Below are positions 13,963 through 23,694 of a DNA stretch of 64,000 nucleotides, piece by piece. A program made the translations under genes and the position numbers. The notes below the pieces were generated by a model. It ran no database searches, was not told where the DNA came from, and worked only from the letters and a program-made list of their open reading frames with translations. The DNA comes from Effusibacillus dendaii (GTDB lineage: Bacteria > Bacillota > Bacilli > Tumebacillales > Effusibacillaceae), in the NCBI RefSeq assembly GCF_015097055.1, contig NZ_AP023366.1, positions 1,402,501 to 1,466,500 of the forward strand, in the 5' to 3' direction. The stretch's first letter is position 1. Every line of letters begins with the position of its first letter.

Positions 13963-15027
13963 TTACGTAAAGTATTGGACAACTGCCTCCGGAAAATACG
14001 TTGCAATGTAATGACGAATCGTTTCGTCCAAATCACGGGCCTGCTCATCCGGATATACATATTTTCCGCGACCGTATTTTCCCCATTTATACTTTCGTTT
14101 TTCTTCCTCCATTTCGAGTTTCGTCTTTGGATACCGTTCCAGAATTACTTTTTTGGCAGTCGGCGTAAACCGGTGTTGAATCAGTTCGAATGTCAAATCT
14201 TTCTTGGCTTCCTGAATTAATGTGTCTGCCAACGTCCGAAACAGTTTTTCATAGCCTTCCTGCCACCCTTTATACACCATTAAGGGCGCAACAATAAAAC
14301 CAAGTGGAAAACCCGCTCGGGCTACTTTACCGGCCGCCTCCACCCGTTCCTGAAAATGGGAGGTGGCCGGTTCAAAGTTGCGAATTACATATTCGGAATT
14401 AACTGAAAAACGAAAACGGGTGTGCTGATTATGACGCGCGTCCAGCAGTGAATCGACATTTGCATATTTGGTAACGAAGCGCAGTCGCCCCAATTCCTCC
14501 TGCCCGAAAAACTCGATCATTTTATGCAGTGACCCGGTCAGATGTTCCACACCGACCGGGTCAGAAGAACAGGCTGCCTCAAACGTGGTGATGTTCGGTG
14601 CTCGCCGTTCTATATATTTCTTGGCAGTCGCCAGTATTTCGTCAATGTTAACATACACACGCACATACGGTTTCTTGCCCATCGTCGTTTGCAGGTAACA
14701 ATAGTGACAGTGGCCCATGCAGCCGGTCGATGGGGGAAGTGAATAATCGGCAGACGGTTTTGATTGCTCCAAATCCATCGATTTCTTAATGCCCACCACC
14801 AAAGTGTTTTTGGCGTTACGGTAAGCCTGCTGCGGTGTATCTCCCGGAATGCCGACCACCCGGTTGTGAGAAGGCGTGATTTTAATCGGGGTGCCCATTT
14901 CTTTAAATTGCCGATAAAGCCTGTCTCCCATTTCGTAATCGAGCGCTTTCGGTTCAAAAAACACCAGATCCGGCATAAATGGCTTCGTTTTGGGAAGCGC
15001 GAGCGGTTTCTCACCTATAGTTGCCAT
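13963..15027 (-). CDS. splB: spore photoproduct lyase
   Basis: 354-residue radical SAM enzyme that reverses the 5-thyminyl-5,6-dihydrothymine spore photoproduct during germination. The start is MATIGEKPLALPKTKPFMPD (ATG 15027), giving the usual length; the open frame reaches 15123. The [4Fe-4S] cluster motif is GCMGHCHYCYL (CxxxCxxC). The essential extra cysteine lies in the EAACSSDPVGVEHLTG segment. The gene is monocistronic or followed by the 84-aa gene. Its presence indicates an endospore former. Confidence 0.95.
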   Translation of the reverse strand: MATIGEKPLALPKTKPFMPDLVFFEPKALDYEMGDRLYRQFKEMGTPIKITPSHNRVVGIPGDTPQQAYRNAKNTLVVGIKKSMDLEQSKPSADYSLPPSTGCMGHCHYCYLQTTMGKKPYVRVYVNIDEILATAKKYIERRAPNITTFEAACSSDPVGVEHLTGSLHKMIEFFGQEELGRLRFVTKYANVDSLLDARHNQHTRFRFSVNSEYVIRNFEPATSHFQERVEAAGKVARAGFPLGFIVAPLMVYKGWQEGYEKLFRTLADTLIQEAKKDLTFELIQHRFTPTAKKVILERYPKTKLEMEEEKRKYKWGKYGRGKYVYPDEQARDLDETIRHYIATYFPEAVVQYFT

Positions 15028-15046
15028 CTGTATGATCCCTCGCCCT

Positions 15047-15547
15047 CTAGGAATGAACTGTGCTGACCCCCCAGAAATAATACAGAAAAATCGCCAGCAA
15101 ACAGCCAAGCAGGGAACCGACAATCACTTCAATCGGCTGATGCCCCAGCATTTCTTTCAATTGTTTCGTGCGACGACGATAAAACAACATCGCCCTGCCT
15201 TTGTATTGTTCCTCTAAATGCCGATCAAAATCCGCTTCCAGTTTGTTCAAAGCCATGGCCGTTTCCCCAGCGTGCCGCCTGATCCCCATCGCATCATACA
15301 TCACAATCAGCCCCAACGTGACAGCAATCGCAAAAAAAGGCGAATCAAACCCTTCCGTCAACCCGAGACTGACTGCCAGACAGGAAACGGAAGCTGAATG
15401 GGAGCTCGGCATTCCACCCGTGTTAAAAATAAGCCGCCAATTCCACTTTTTATCAGTTAAAAAATAAATGGGCACCTTCACTGCTTGCGCCAGAAAGGTG
15501 GCCAACAAGGCCGCCACCAACGGATAATTGAAAAAAAACGTATGCAT
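15047..15547 (-). CDS. divergent PAP2 family membrane protein (DUF212, YuiD-like)
   Basis: 166 residues from MHTFFFNYPLVAALL (ATG 15547, GGAGGATCTC upstream). Family motifs seen are the TGGMPSSHSASV box and GIRRHAGETAMALN; GHQPIEVIVGSLLG matches the C-terminal His motif. Several membrane segments. Members resemble acid phosphatase/vanadium haloperoxidase folds but their substrate is unknown. Its 5' leader contains copy 1 of a terminator-like repeat. Confidence 0.88.
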   Translation of the reverse strand: MHTFFFNYPLVAALLATFLAQAVKVPIYFLTDKKWNWRLIFNTGGMPSSHSASVSCLAVSLGLTEGFDSPFFAIAVTLGLIVMYDAMGIRRHAGETAMALNKLEADFDRHLEEQYKGRAMLFYRRRTKQLKEMLGHQPIEVIVGSLLGCLLAIFLYYFWGVSTVHS

Positions 15548-15580
15548 GAGATCCTCCGGCCACATCTAAAAATCTGGTTA

Positions 15581-15630
15581 GGAAAACTTGGCTTCGCCAA
15601 GCCTAAGCGCAGGCGAACCTTAGTTGCCCT
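15581..15630 (-). repeat. intergenic terminator-like repeat, copy 1
   Basis: On the minus strand: AAGGTTCGCCTGCGCTTAGG, then CTTGGCGAAGCCAAG followed by TTTTCC. The hairpin CTTGGC-gaa-GCCAAG plus T tract looks like an intrinsic terminator. An upstream segment (GGTTCGCC) can pair with the same GGCGAAGCC arm. It lies in the 5' leader of the divergent-PAP2 gene. Related copies are at 46546 and 55816. Confidence 0.65.
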
Positions 15631-15667
15631 TATGTCGATAGGATATAATATATAAAATCCTATTGAC

Positions 15668-15696
15668 CAAAAAAACGCTCAAAAAATTTGAGCGTT
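15668..15696 (-). terminator. intrinsic terminator of the M42 aminopeptidase gene
   Basis: Stem AACGCTCAAA / TTTGAGCGTT with a short A/T loop, followed on the minus strand by TTTTTTT. It lies six bases beyond the aminopeptidase stop codon. Confidence 0.85.
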
Positions 15697-15701
15697 CCGT
15701 C

Positions 15702-16778
15702 TTACGACAACAAGTCAGCCAACGTGTTCCGATCAAGCTTTTTAATGACCGCAAGCAAAAGTTTCGCCGCGTTGTCAAAATCGTCACGATGCATAATGGC
15801 CGCATGGCTGTGTATGTAGCGGGTCGGGAACCCGATCACAAGGGACGGCACCCCTTTTTTGTGAAGATGCACGCGACCTGCATCTGTTCCGCCGCCTGCC
15901 ATCGATTCAAACTGTACCGGAATTCCTTCGGCTTCCGCTGTATCCAGCACAAAATTCAGCAGTTTATGGTGCGGCACCATCGACGCATCGTACAGCACGA
16001 CCAACGGACCTTTGCCGCATTTGCTGTTTGGCATCTGTTCCTCTGACATCCCGGGCGTATCGCCTGCAATTCCCACATCAAGCGCAAAGAAAATATCCGG
16101 ATCCACTACATGCGGACTGGTCATCGCGCCGCGCAGGCCGACTTCTTCCTGTACAGTCGCTCCGCTGTATACGATGTTTGGATGCGATTCGTTTTGCAAT
16201 TGATGCAGGACTTCAACCGCCAACGCGCAACCGGAACGGTTGTCCAACGCTTTGCCCATGATAAACTTTTCATTCTTCATGATCGTGAAAGGACAGATCG
16301 GGACAATCATATCGCCTGGCCGAACGCCAAATTCTTTTGCCTCTTCCGCACTCGACGCCCCGATGTCGATAAACATGTCCTTGATCTGCACCACTTTATT
16401 TCGCTCTTCCGGCGACAGTACATGCGGCGGTTTGGAACCGATCACACCGACAATATCGCCTTTTCTCGTTTTGACCAACACCCGCTGGGCAAGCATCACC
16501 TGCGACCACCAGCCGCCGAGCGTCTGAAACTTGATATACCCTTTTGAATTGACGTGCGTCACGATAAATCCAACTTCATCAAGGTGACCGGCTAACATGA
16601 TTTTCGGTCCGTTTGCGTCGCCTGTTTTTTTCGCGATAATGCTTCCCAAGTTATCGGTCAAAATCTCATCCGAGAGAGGTTGCAAATAGTTTCGCATCAA
16701 ACTGCGAATTTCCTGTTCCTGGCCGGGAACACCCGCCGCTTCCGTGAGTTCTTTAAACATCGCCATTACGCGATCCAT
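15702..16778 (-). CDS. M42 family metallo-aminopeptidase
   Basis: 358 residues, the usual length for M42 aminopeptidases (FrvX/YtoP/TET group), which hydrolyse N-terminal residues from short peptides in large dodecameric shells. Metal ligands are in AGHLDEVGF (His, Asp), KALDNRSG (bridging Asp), and QEEVGLRG (catalytic and ligand Glu). [13 protein letters not shown] and RYIHSHAAI provide the final Asp and His. Monocistronic, with its own terminator. Substrate preference (Glu or broad) cannot be told. Confidence 0.93.
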   Translation of the reverse strand: MDRVMAMFKELTEAAGVPGQEQEIRSLMRNYLQPLSDEILTDNLGSIIAKKTGDANGPKIMLAGHLDEVGFIVTHVNSKGYIKFQTLGGWWSQVMLAQRVLVKTRKGDIVGVIGSKPPHVLSPEERNKVVQIKDMFIDIGASSAEEAKEFGVRPGDMIVPICPFTIMKNEKFIMGKALDNRSGCALAVEVLHQLQNESHPNIVYSGATVQEEVGLRGAMTSPHVVDPDIFFALDVGIAGDTPGMSEEQMPNSKCGKGPLVVLYDASMVPHHKLLNFVLDTAEAEGIPVQFESMAGGGTDAGRVHLHKKGVPSLVIGFPTRYIHSHAAIMHRDDFDNAAKLLLAVIKKLDRNTLADLLS

Positions 16779-16897
16779 TCAAATCCCCCCATTCCTGTTA
16801 AAAAAACTGTAAAAAACAACTAACTTCTATTGTAGTATAAAACATTCTACTTTGCATAGTAGTCCTGTTTACGTTAGGATGCGTAAAAAACCAACCG

Positions 16898-18670
16898 CTA
16901 TGTAGACAATTTGGTCTGCTTCACCACATAAAAATCGGCAGACCCAGCCTGTCGATGCGGGGCGTCGTAGAAAACAATCACAGTATCACGACAATCGCCC
17001 GTTTGCGGCTGCTCTGGATGGGTAACCGCCTTTTCTACATCCGCTTGAAGCGTCATCACAAATGCGTTTTTGCGCAGCATTTGGGGTGCCACATCCGCCA
17101 ATGCCGGGATGTTCGCCTGCCGCCACGTTACGTTTTGCAGCATTTCATACGTTTGTTGCACTTGTTCCGGATCCTTTTCAGGATCTACCCAATCCGGCCA
17201 TTGACGGGATTTCTCATGAAGCGCCATATCCAGCTTCAACAGTTCCCGAATGACAGGCAGCTGTTTTGCGTGACGCGACTCCAAGAAACGAAACAAGTAT
17301 TCATAAAGCGACTTTAATCGGTGCCCGATTCGAAACAGACCATTCGCTTCCCAATAGTCGGCAAAATCCTGGAAAAAGTCGAACGGCGTATCAAACTCCT
17401 GCGCGATGATATAAGGCAGCGATACATCGAACTTGTGCGAATTGCCATAACGCTCCAGAATGTCTTCCACACCCTTCAGACGCAGTACATCTTCATAGGA
17501 AAGAACATTGTTATAGAAAATTTCATACGGCGGTTCGTCGCTCCACACATACCCGTGTTCGGCTGCCCGGAGTTTCACGCCGACCCCTTTCAGCATCTTC
17601 AAAAATCCCAACTGCAGTTCATCCGGTTTGAGCGCATACACATCGTTAAACGTTTGCCTGAAGGAGGCATAGTCTTCCTCCGGCAAGCCGGCAATCAAAT
17701 CCAGATGCTGATGAATTCTGCCGCCTTCCCGGATTTTTGTCACCGTGTTCGACAGTTTTTCAAAATTCTGCCGCCGCTGCACCAACTGGTTGGTCAGATC
17801 ATTGGTCGACTGTACGCCAATTTCAAATTGGAACAGACCTTTTGGCGCGTTCTTGTTCAGAAAATCGACAACATCCGGATGCAAAATATCGGCCGTGATT
17901 TCAAAATGAAACGTCGTTTCTTTCCGGTTCTCGATCAAAAACTGAAAAATCTCCAACGCATACCGTTTATGCAGATTAAACGTGCGATCTACAAATTTGA
18001 TCTGCCGGACTCCCACATCGATCAGCGTTTTCAGTTCACGCTTTACTCTTTCTATGTCGAAATAACGGACGCCATCCTCGATCGACGACAGGCAGTACTG
18101 GCATTTGAACGGACAGCCGCGTGAACATTCGTAATAGACAATCCGGTTTTCCAACTCTTCAAACCGGTTTTGGTAGGGTGAAGGAATTACGTTTAAATCA
18201 GGCAACCACGCTCGGGGCGGATTTTCCCAAATCAAATCGCCTTCGCGATAGGAAACGCCGCGAATGCCTTCTGCCCCTCTCCCTACGCTGACTGCTTGCA
18301 AAAGTTCCAGAAACGTTTGCTCTCCTTCTCCTACCACCACAAAATCGACTTCCGGGTGCCGTTCGAGAAACTCTTTCGTTTCATAAGTCACTTCCGGACC
18401 GCCGAGTACGATTTTTAGGCGAGGGAGGACCTTTTTCAACCGTTTGATAACCGCAATCGTTTCCGTAATATTCCAAATATAGCAGGAAAACCCGACCAAA
18501 TCCGGCTTTTGTTTATAAATATCAGCCGCAATCCGTTCACTCAAGTCGTTGATCGTATACTCCACCAAACGCAGTTCAGGAAAATAGGGTTCTACATAAC
18601 TGCGCAGGTAACGAAGCGCCAATGAGGAATGAACAAATTTTGCATTCAGTGTGGAAAGCAATATATTCAT
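16898..18670 (-). CDS. B12-binding domain radical SAM protein (DUF4080-type)
   Basis: 590 residues. An N-terminal cobalamin-binding domain (residues about 1-140; GFSCYIWNITETIAV, VLGGPEVTYE, VVVGEGEQTF) precedes a radical SAM domain with YYECSRGCPFKCQYCLSS (CxxxCxxC). The C-terminal 200 residues match the DUF4080 type of extension (GHRLKSLYEYLFRFLE). Such proteins are probably methyltransferases or rearrangement enzymes of unknown substrate. Start at 18670. Confidence 0.88.
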   Translation of the reverse strand: MNILLSTLNAKFVHSSLALRYLRSYVEPYFPELRLVEYTINDLSERIAADIYKQKPDLVGFSCYIWNITETIAVIKRLKKVLPRLKIVLGGPEVTYETKEFLERHPEVDFVVVGEGEQTFLELLQAVSVGRGAEGIRGVSYREGDLIWENPPRAWLPDLNVIPSPYQNRFEELENRIVYYECSRGCPFKCQYCLSSIEDGVRYFDIERVKRELKTLIDVGVRQIKFVDRTFNLHKRYALEIFQFLIENRKETTFHFEITADILHPDVVDFLNKNAPKGLFQFEIGVQSTNDLTNQLVQRRQNFEKLSNTVTKIREGGRIHQHLDLIAGLPEEDYASFRQTFNDVYALKPDELQLGFLKMLKGVGVKLRAAEHGYVWSDEPPYEIFYNNVLSYEDVLRLKGVEDILERYGNSHKFDVSLPYIIAQEFDTPFDFFQDFADYWEANGLFRIGHRLKSLYEYLFRFLESRHAKQLPVIRELLKLDMALHEKSRQWPDWVDPEKDPEQVQQTYEMLQNVTWRQANIPALADVAPQMLRKNAFVMTLQADVEKAVTHPEQPQTGDCRDTVIVFYDAPHRQAGSADFYVVKQTKLST

Positions 18671-18842
18671 AAATGAATCCTCCGATTCCTAAGCCAGTAC
18701 CCTGATCTTTTCCTAGTATAGTACAGTTTTCTTTCCCATTCACGGCATCCGCCCTTCCATTTTCAGCCTGTCCCGCCATATCTGTATAGAAGGCGAAAAA
18801 TCCGGGGCAAAAATACCCCGCATTATGTTGGGAGGGAATCAA

Positions 18843-19145
18843 ATGATAACCGTTACACCGATCGAAATTGAGGGTCATACAGTCATCGGGGTTCAAGTGG
18901 AACTTCCGAAGACCAATCTGATTGCCATTCGGACGGAGAAAGGATATATTATGTGCGGAGCGTTGGACGTATCGCTGTTGAACGACAAACTGGCCGACCG
19001 CGGCATCATTGCGGGCCGCGCAGTCGGCGTGCGAAGCCTTGAGGATCTGCTCAATTTCCCGCTCGAGTCGATCACCAAAAAGGCGGAAGAAATAGGGATT
19101 CGAGAAGGAATGAGCGGGAAAGAAGCGCTGCTGCGTATGATTTGA
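18843..19145 (+). CDS. DUF1805 protein (YunC-like)
   Basis: 100 residues from MITVTPIEIEGHTVIGVQVE (ATG 18843, GGGAGGG upstream). The family signature LPKTNLIAIRTEKGYIMCGALDVSLLN is visible, as is the short C-terminal helix. B. subtilis YunC and archaeal relatives form a small alpha/beta fold with unknown function. A hairpin CGGGG-N7-CCCCG lies just upstream of the ribosome binding site. Confidence 0.88.
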   Translation: MITVTPIEIEGHTVIGVQVELPKTNLIAIRTEKGYIMCGALDVSLLNDKLADRGIIAGRAVGVRSLEDLLNFPLESITKKAEEIGIREGMSGKEALLRMI

Positions 19146-19452
19146 CAAAAATGCTTCCCGGAAGCGGACGCACAGGCACCGCACGTCCACTTCGGCGCTG
19201 GTGGCGATACATCTGTATGTGCTTACACTGCACGTCCGCTCTTGCACTGCGTGAAATCTAGCAGCGAAGGAGACAGGGTTGCCGTCAAACAACTCGCATG
19301 CATGGCTCTCGTACCGTGTAGATCGAAAACGGACCGTTTCGGAACAAGCGATTCGCGGCGTATGAATACACCGTGACGGGTCCGGTTTCGGTCACACGGA
19401 ATGAGAGCTGTTTATGCATGTGTCGTACAGACGGCAACCGTGTCTCCGCTCA
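19146..19452. other. 307-base intergenic region without recognisable gene
   Basis: Lies between convergent genes. It has no open frame with a ribosome binding site and no clear terminator stem with T tract. It contains a few GC-rich inverted fragments (GCGGACG with CGTCC at about 19162-19183), possibly remnants of a decayed sequence. A long minus-strand frame crosses it but is the shadow of the DUF1805 gene. Confidence 0.5.
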
Positions 19453-21000
19453 TTAAAATTGATTTGCCAGCTCCAGCCGCGTATCAATAAATATACGAGG
19501 ATCCATCTGTTCCAAACTGTCAGCAAGTTTTACCGGGAAACCGAGCAGCGCAAGAATATCCTTTTCCACATCGATACCCGGCGCATATTCGGTCAACTGC
19601 AGCTGTCCGTCAGCCATTCGGAACACGGCCCGCTCGGTTACAAACAGCACTTCCTGCTTCAGCAGGTGGGCCATTTTTCCACTGAATGTAATCTGTTCCA
19701 CCTGTTCCACAAACTTTTTAATCCTTCCTTCCTGTACGATCCGCAACCGCCCCTCCGCAAGCTCCACTTTCAACCCGGCTGCTGTGAACGTTCCCATAAA
19801 CACAACCTTACGACAACTGTGGGCAATATCGATAAAACCTCCTGCTCCGATCAATTGACCGTTAAATTTGCTGACGTTCACATTCCCTTTTGAGTCGGCC
19901 TGGGCCATACCGAGAAACGCCGTATGGATTCCGCCGCCGTGAATAAAATCGAACTGCTGATGCTGCGGCAAAATGGCGGTCGGGTTAAAGGCGGCGCCAA
20001 ACTCCAGTCCCGTGGCCGGTACTCCGCCAATTGCGCCCGAATCCAAATAAACAGACAGGGATGATGCCACCCCTTCTTCCGCAGCCACCGTCAGCACGCT
20101 GTCTGGAATTCCAATCCCGAAAATATGAGTCTTGTTTGGCGTAAGTTCCAGCGCTCCACGGCGGGCAATCACTTTCCGGATATCGAACGGAAGCACGGGG
20201 TAATCGACCTCCCCTTCCGCTGCCGTATAAAAGCGGGGATCATGTCTCACATTCCATGTCTGTTTATGATTTTCAGGCTGGGCCACCACCACATAATCCA
20301 CCAGATCGCCTGGTATTGCCACTTCTCTCGGCTGGATGCTGCCCTGAGCGGCGACCGATTCGACCTGTACAATGACGATTCCGCCATGATTGCGGACCGC
20401 TTGCGCAATAGGCAGGACATCCAGAGAAAGGGCTTCTTTATGCTGCGATATGTTGCCTGCCGTATCCGCAAACGTGCCTCTCAGAACTGCAACATCCGGT
20501 TGAAAAGCCCTGTAAAACAGATATTCCTCGCCGTTCCATTCTGTCAGTTCAACGATCTGCCCCTCTGTACGGTCATTGCATTTGGCTCCTTCCAGACGGG
20601 GATCCACGTATGTATGAAGTCCGATTTTTGAAAATAGGCCGGGTCGTTTTGCGGCTGTCTCGCGGTACAGATGACACATAACGCCTTGCGGCAATGCAAA
20701 CGCTTCAATTTCGCCCGAGACAATCATTTCAGCCAGTTTCGGCGTCATAGAAAAATGGGAACCGATGATCCGTTTGATCATGCCCGGTTGGGCGAAATGG
20801 TTCATGCCCCGGTCTTTGCCATCTCCCTGTCCTGCCGCGTGAATGACAGTTAGCAAATGCGGGTGACCGCTGTTGCGAAATCGTTCCGCAATCGCTTTCG
20901 TCAGTTCTTCCGGGTGGCCGAACCCGATATACCCGTCATAGAGGACAGTTGCTCCGTCAGGTATTTTTTCAGCCGCCTGTTTTGCCGATAAAATCTCCAT
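19453..21000 (-). CDS. acyl-CoA:acetate/3-ketoacid CoA-transferase (YdiF-type, class I)
   Basis: 515 residues with the fused alpha and beta halves of class I CoA-transferases. Motifs: VLYDGYIGFGHPEELTKAI and VIHAAGQGDGKDRGMNHFA in the first half, and GIGIPDSVLTVAAEEG and EFGAAFNPTAILPQHQQFD in the second. The position of the catalytic glutamate (usually E-x-G-x-x-GG) reads YLDSGAIGGVPATG, so Asp replaces Glu. Activity may be altered or absent. A class II aldolase gene lies upstream on the same strand behind a terminator. Confidence 0.88.
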   Translation of the reverse strand: MEILSAKQAAEKIPDGATVLYDGYIGFGHPEELTKAIAERFRNSGHPHLLTVIHAAGQGDGKDRGMNHFAQPGMIKRIIGSHFSMTPKLAEMIVSGEIEAFALPQGVMCHLYRETAAKRPGLFSKIGLHTYVDPRLEGAKCNDRTEGQIVELTEWNGEEYLFYRAFQPDVAVLRGTFADTAGNISQHKEALSLDVLPIAQAVRNHGGIVIVQVESVAAQGSIQPREVAIPGDLVDYVVVAQPENHKQTWNVRHDPRFYTAAEGEVDYPVLPFDIRKVIARRGALELTPNKTHIFGIGIPDSVLTVAAEEGVASSLSVYLDSGAIGGVPATGLEFGAAFNPTAILPQHQQFDFIHGGGIHTAFLGMAQADSKGNVNVSKFNGQLIGAGGFIDIAHSCRKVVFMGTFTAAGLKVELAEGRLRIVQEGRIKKFVEQVEQITFSGKMAHLLKQEVLFVTERAVFRMADGQLQLTEYAPGIDVEKDILALLGFPVKLADSLEQMDPRIFIDTRLELANQF

Positions 21001-21142
21001 AGGCCTCTCCTTCTGCCACTATCTCGATGCGTTACCCAATTTCGTCTGCTCCTATAATAGCACCGGCCCGTCTGCTCGTCCAATTTGGCGTCTCTGTCCG
21101 TGTGACCGAAACCGCAGACGCGTACCCATACTCCGTTCCAGC

Positions 21143-21177
21143 AATAAAAACGGAATGCAACCCAAGTTTGCATTCCG
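21143..21177 (-). terminator. intrinsic terminator of the class II aldolase gene
   Basis: Stem CGGAATGCAA / TTGCATTCCG (ten pairs, seven-base loop), followed on the minus strand by TTTTTATT. It lies 46 bases beyond the aldolase stop. Confidence 0.88.
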
Positions 21178-21222
21178 TGCTTCGTTTGATTTCCCTTATG
21201 TCTGATTTCCCTTATGTCGCCA

Positions 21223-21990
21223 CTATTCCAGAAGATCCGGTTGCAATCTGACAATTTTGTCCCATAGCGGTTGAAAACTGAACCAACCTGCCAGGTGGCT
21301 GCCTACCTGCGTTTGCGTCAGAGCAGCATTCTCCGGTTCGATCAGAATCGGTTTGCCTGCCGCTTCCGCCATAAGCTGTGCTTGACAGGAGCGTTCCATG
21401 GTTATAAACCACCATGCCGCTTCTTCCACTGTATGACCCACCGTTAGAAGTCCATGATTCCGCAAAATAACCGCCTTGTGATTACCTAGAGTCTGTCCAA
21501 TCCTTCTTCCTTCTTCCGTATCCAGTACGACTCCCGTATAGTCATCAAACAAAGAGTGATCCTGATAAAATGCGCAAGCATCCTGTGTGATAGGGTCAAG
21601 CAGTCGTCCCAATGCGGACCACGTTTTTCCATAAACAGAGTGGGCATGCGCAGCGGCAATCACATCAGGTCGGGCCTTATGGACTTCGGAGTGAATGGCA
21701 AACGCAGCCCCGTTTACCGGCCGGTCACCTTCCACCACTTCCCCTAGATGGTTCACCAGTATCAAATCGGAGACTCGAATCTGACTGAAATGCATACCAA
21801 ACGGATTCACCCAGAAATGGTCCGGTTTTTCCGGATCTCTCGCGGTAATGTGTCCGGCCACCCCTTCATCAAACCCGAATAATGAAAAAAGCCGAAACGC
21901 CGCTGCCAGCCGCTCTTTCCGATATCTTCTTTCTTCCTCCACTGTTTCAAAAGTCGGCGGCATCGTGATCCGCATGGTTCCTCTCGCCAT
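21223..21990 (-). CDS. class II aldolase/adducin domain protein
   Basis: 255 residues. Zinc ligands of the class II aldolase fold are visible in AHAHSVYGKTWSALG (His-x-His) and RNHGLLTVGHTVEEA (His), and the substrate-loop motif is GVAGHITARDP. This subgroup (FucA/adducin-like proteins fused to no other domain) cleaves or isomerises sugar or polyol phosphates; the substrate is not clear. Monocistronic. Confidence 0.88.
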   Translation of the reverse strand: MARGTMRITMPPTFETVEEERRYRKERLAAAFRLFSLFGFDEGVAGHITARDPEKPDHFWVNPFGMHFSQIRVSDLILVNHLGEVVEGDRPVNGAAFAIHSEVHKARPDVIAAAHAHSVYGKTWSALGRLLDPITQDACAFYQDHSLFDDYTGVVLDTEEGRRIGQTLGNHKAVILRNHGLLTVGHTVEEAAWWFITMERSCQAQLMAEAAGKPILIEPENAALTQTQVGSHLAGWFSFQPLWDKIVRLQPDLLE

Positions 21991-22075
21991 TAAAATCCCC
22001 CCCGGTTTCGATTGCTTTCGATTCTATCTGTAACACGATTCAGAATAATTGTAACATACAAAAAACAAATTGAGC

Positions 22076-22108
22076 GTAAAAAAAACCGCCAAACGTAACC
22101 GTTTGACG
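22076..22108 (-). terminator. intrinsic terminator of the GT2 gene
   Basis: Stem CCGTCAAACG / CGTTTGGCGG (one G-T pair) with TTAC-type loop, followed on the minus strand by TTTTTTT. It lies 11 bases after the glycosyltransferase stop. Confidence 0.88.
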
Positions 22109-22119
22109 GATCGACCTCT

Positions 22120-23367
22120 TTACCTCGGCAATTCTTCCACCCGAATTCCGCGATTATGAGCCGTGTGGCTCCATGTCTTATTGTTTTTCGTAAAGTACGC
22201 TACGACGGTGATCGGAAACCAAGTAAGCAGAAACACCGGATAGCCAATCAAGCCTACATAAGCACGCCAGTTCGCTTTTTCCAACAGCATGGAAAGCGGC
22301 AATTGAGCGTAAATCAGAATGCTCACAATAGTCCAATACTGCGTGGGGAACAACAGCTTTTGCACATCGGTAACGGACCACCAGGAAGGCATCACCCACT
22401 GCAGATAGAGAATCACCGTAATCAGGAAAATCATAAGCAGCCGCATCGGCTGGAACAGATACAAGGCTGCATCAAGCATCGCCCAATTGCGAGTTTTAAT
22501 GCTTTTCACCAAAAGCGGCCACAAGAAGCGCGAGGCACAGTCGAAATGTCCCTGCATCCAACGCAAGCGCTGATTCCATGAGGCTTTCATCGTATTCGGC
22601 TTTTCGTCATAAACGATTGCATCATGCGCCCAAACCGGGTATACGCCCCGTTCCACACAACGGGCTGTGAATTCTACGTCCTCCGTCAGGGAATGGGCGC
22701 CCCATCCCATCTCCTTCAGGAGCTGGGATTCGATGCAAATGCCAGTACCACCAAGAGCGTTGGCCAACCCCAAGTTAAACCTCGGGAGTTGCCACATCCG
22801 ATTGGTAAAGTAATAGGAGATACAGTACGAAATCGAGATCCACGAGTCATACGGATTTTTCGTATCCAGATAGCCCTGAATCACGCGTGCGCCATTCACC
22901 AATTTCTGATTCATGTGCAGCAGAAAATCGGTTGCTGCCAGGTTGTCCGCATCAAACATTACGACGGCATCATACTGTTTTTCCTGCGCCCACAAACGTT
23001 CCAGCATCCATTCGATCGCGTACCCTTTGCCGCGTTTCGTTTCGTCAAACCGTTCGCAAGGGATTGCGCCTGACTTTCTTACGATGTTGGCCGTTCCGTC
23101 GCTGCAGTTGTCGCAGATTACGTAGATATCATACAGTTCCTTCGGATAATCCATTTTTTTCAGATTATCGATTAATGGTTCAATCACTTCCTCCTCGTTA
23201 TGCGCCGCCACGATTACAGCAAACGTTTTTTCGGGAGGAACCGTAATTTTTTCTTTTTTGTGATATAAGCCAAAAAATGCCATTCCCGCAAGATACGCGC
23301 TTGTAACTCCCACTAGGACTTGCAGGATAATAAACGCACCGTCCATCACGGATCCAAGCATACTCAT
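22120..23367 (-). CDS. membrane glycosyltransferase, family GT2
   Basis: 415 residues: an N-terminal membrane helix (about 8-33), a GT2 catalytic domain (AVIVAAHNEEEVI; VVMFDADNLAATDF with the DxD; SLTEDVEFTARC; NQRLRWMQGHF), then three or more C-terminal membrane helices. The QRLRW and TED motifs are those of processive polysaccharide synthases (poly-N-acetylglucosamine, hyaluronan and cellulose type). It is monocistronic and followed by a terminator, so its product may be a surface polysaccharide or glycolipid. Confidence 0.9.
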   Translation of the reverse strand: MSMLGSVMDGAFIILQVLVGVTSAYLAGMAFFGLYHKKEKITVPPEKTFAVIVAAHNEEEVIEPLIDNLKKMDYPKELYDIYVICDNCSDGTANIVRKSGAIPCERFDETKRGKGYAIEWMLERLWAQEKQYDAVVMFDADNLAATDFLLHMNQKLVNGARVIQGYLDTKNPYDSWISISYCISYYFTNRMWQLPRFNLGLANALGGTGICIESQLLKEMGWGAHSLTEDVEFTARCVERGVYPVWAHDAIVYDEKPNTMKASWNQRLRWMQGHFDCASRFLWPLLVKSIKTRNWAMLDAALYLFQPMRLLMIFLITVILYLQWVMPSWWSVTDVQKLLFPTQYWTIVSILIYAQLPLSMLLEKANWRAYVGLIGYPVFLLTWFPITVVAYFTKNNKTWSHTAHNRGIRVEELPR

Positions 23368-23508
23368 AAAGACTTTCCCTCACTTTTTTATTCCAAAGGG
23401 TAAAAACAACAATTTACTATAGCACGTGTTGTAAAACACACACAAGTGGGATGAATCTCTTTTTTAACGGAAAAACGTCAATTTAACGATATTTCTTATG
23501 AAACCGAA

Positions 23509-23640
23509 TCACGATTCTCTATTTTCTGGTATGTAGCTGCCAAGTTCTCCTAATCCATTTCGCCATTCAGCCAATAAATCCTTCTCGCCCCGCATTGCCA
23601 TAAAGATAACAGAAAATAACACTGTAAATACCGATTTCAT
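23509..23640 (-). CDS. possible small protein (43 aa)
   Basis: A 43-codon frame (MKSVFTVLFSVIFMAMRGEKD..., ending NRES) within the 327-base gap between the GT2 and YwfO genes. The first 15 residues are hydrophobic; a GGGAG lies about ten bases upstream. No homologue is recognised. The rest of the gap (23368-23508) shows no other feature I can support. Confidence 0.35.
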   Translation of the reverse strand: MKSVFTVLFSVIFMAMRGEKDLLAEWRNGLGELGSYIPENRES

Positions 23641-23694
23641 AAAACAAGCTCCCGTTTTTTCTTACGATCCAGATTGAACATATATGACAGGTTT

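Noticed and set aside
17321-18124. Plus-strand open frame of 267 codons inside the radical SAM gene
   Set aside because: Shadow of the well-supported minus-strand gene; no recognisable domain.
18576-19292. Minus-strand open frame of 238 codons
   Set aside because: Runs antisense through the DUF1805 gene and the radical SAM start; no ribosome binding site and a composition typical of a shadow frame.
21187-21217. Two copies of TGATTTCCCTTATGTC
   Set aside because: A 16-base tandem duplication in an intergenic tail; too short and isolated to interpret.
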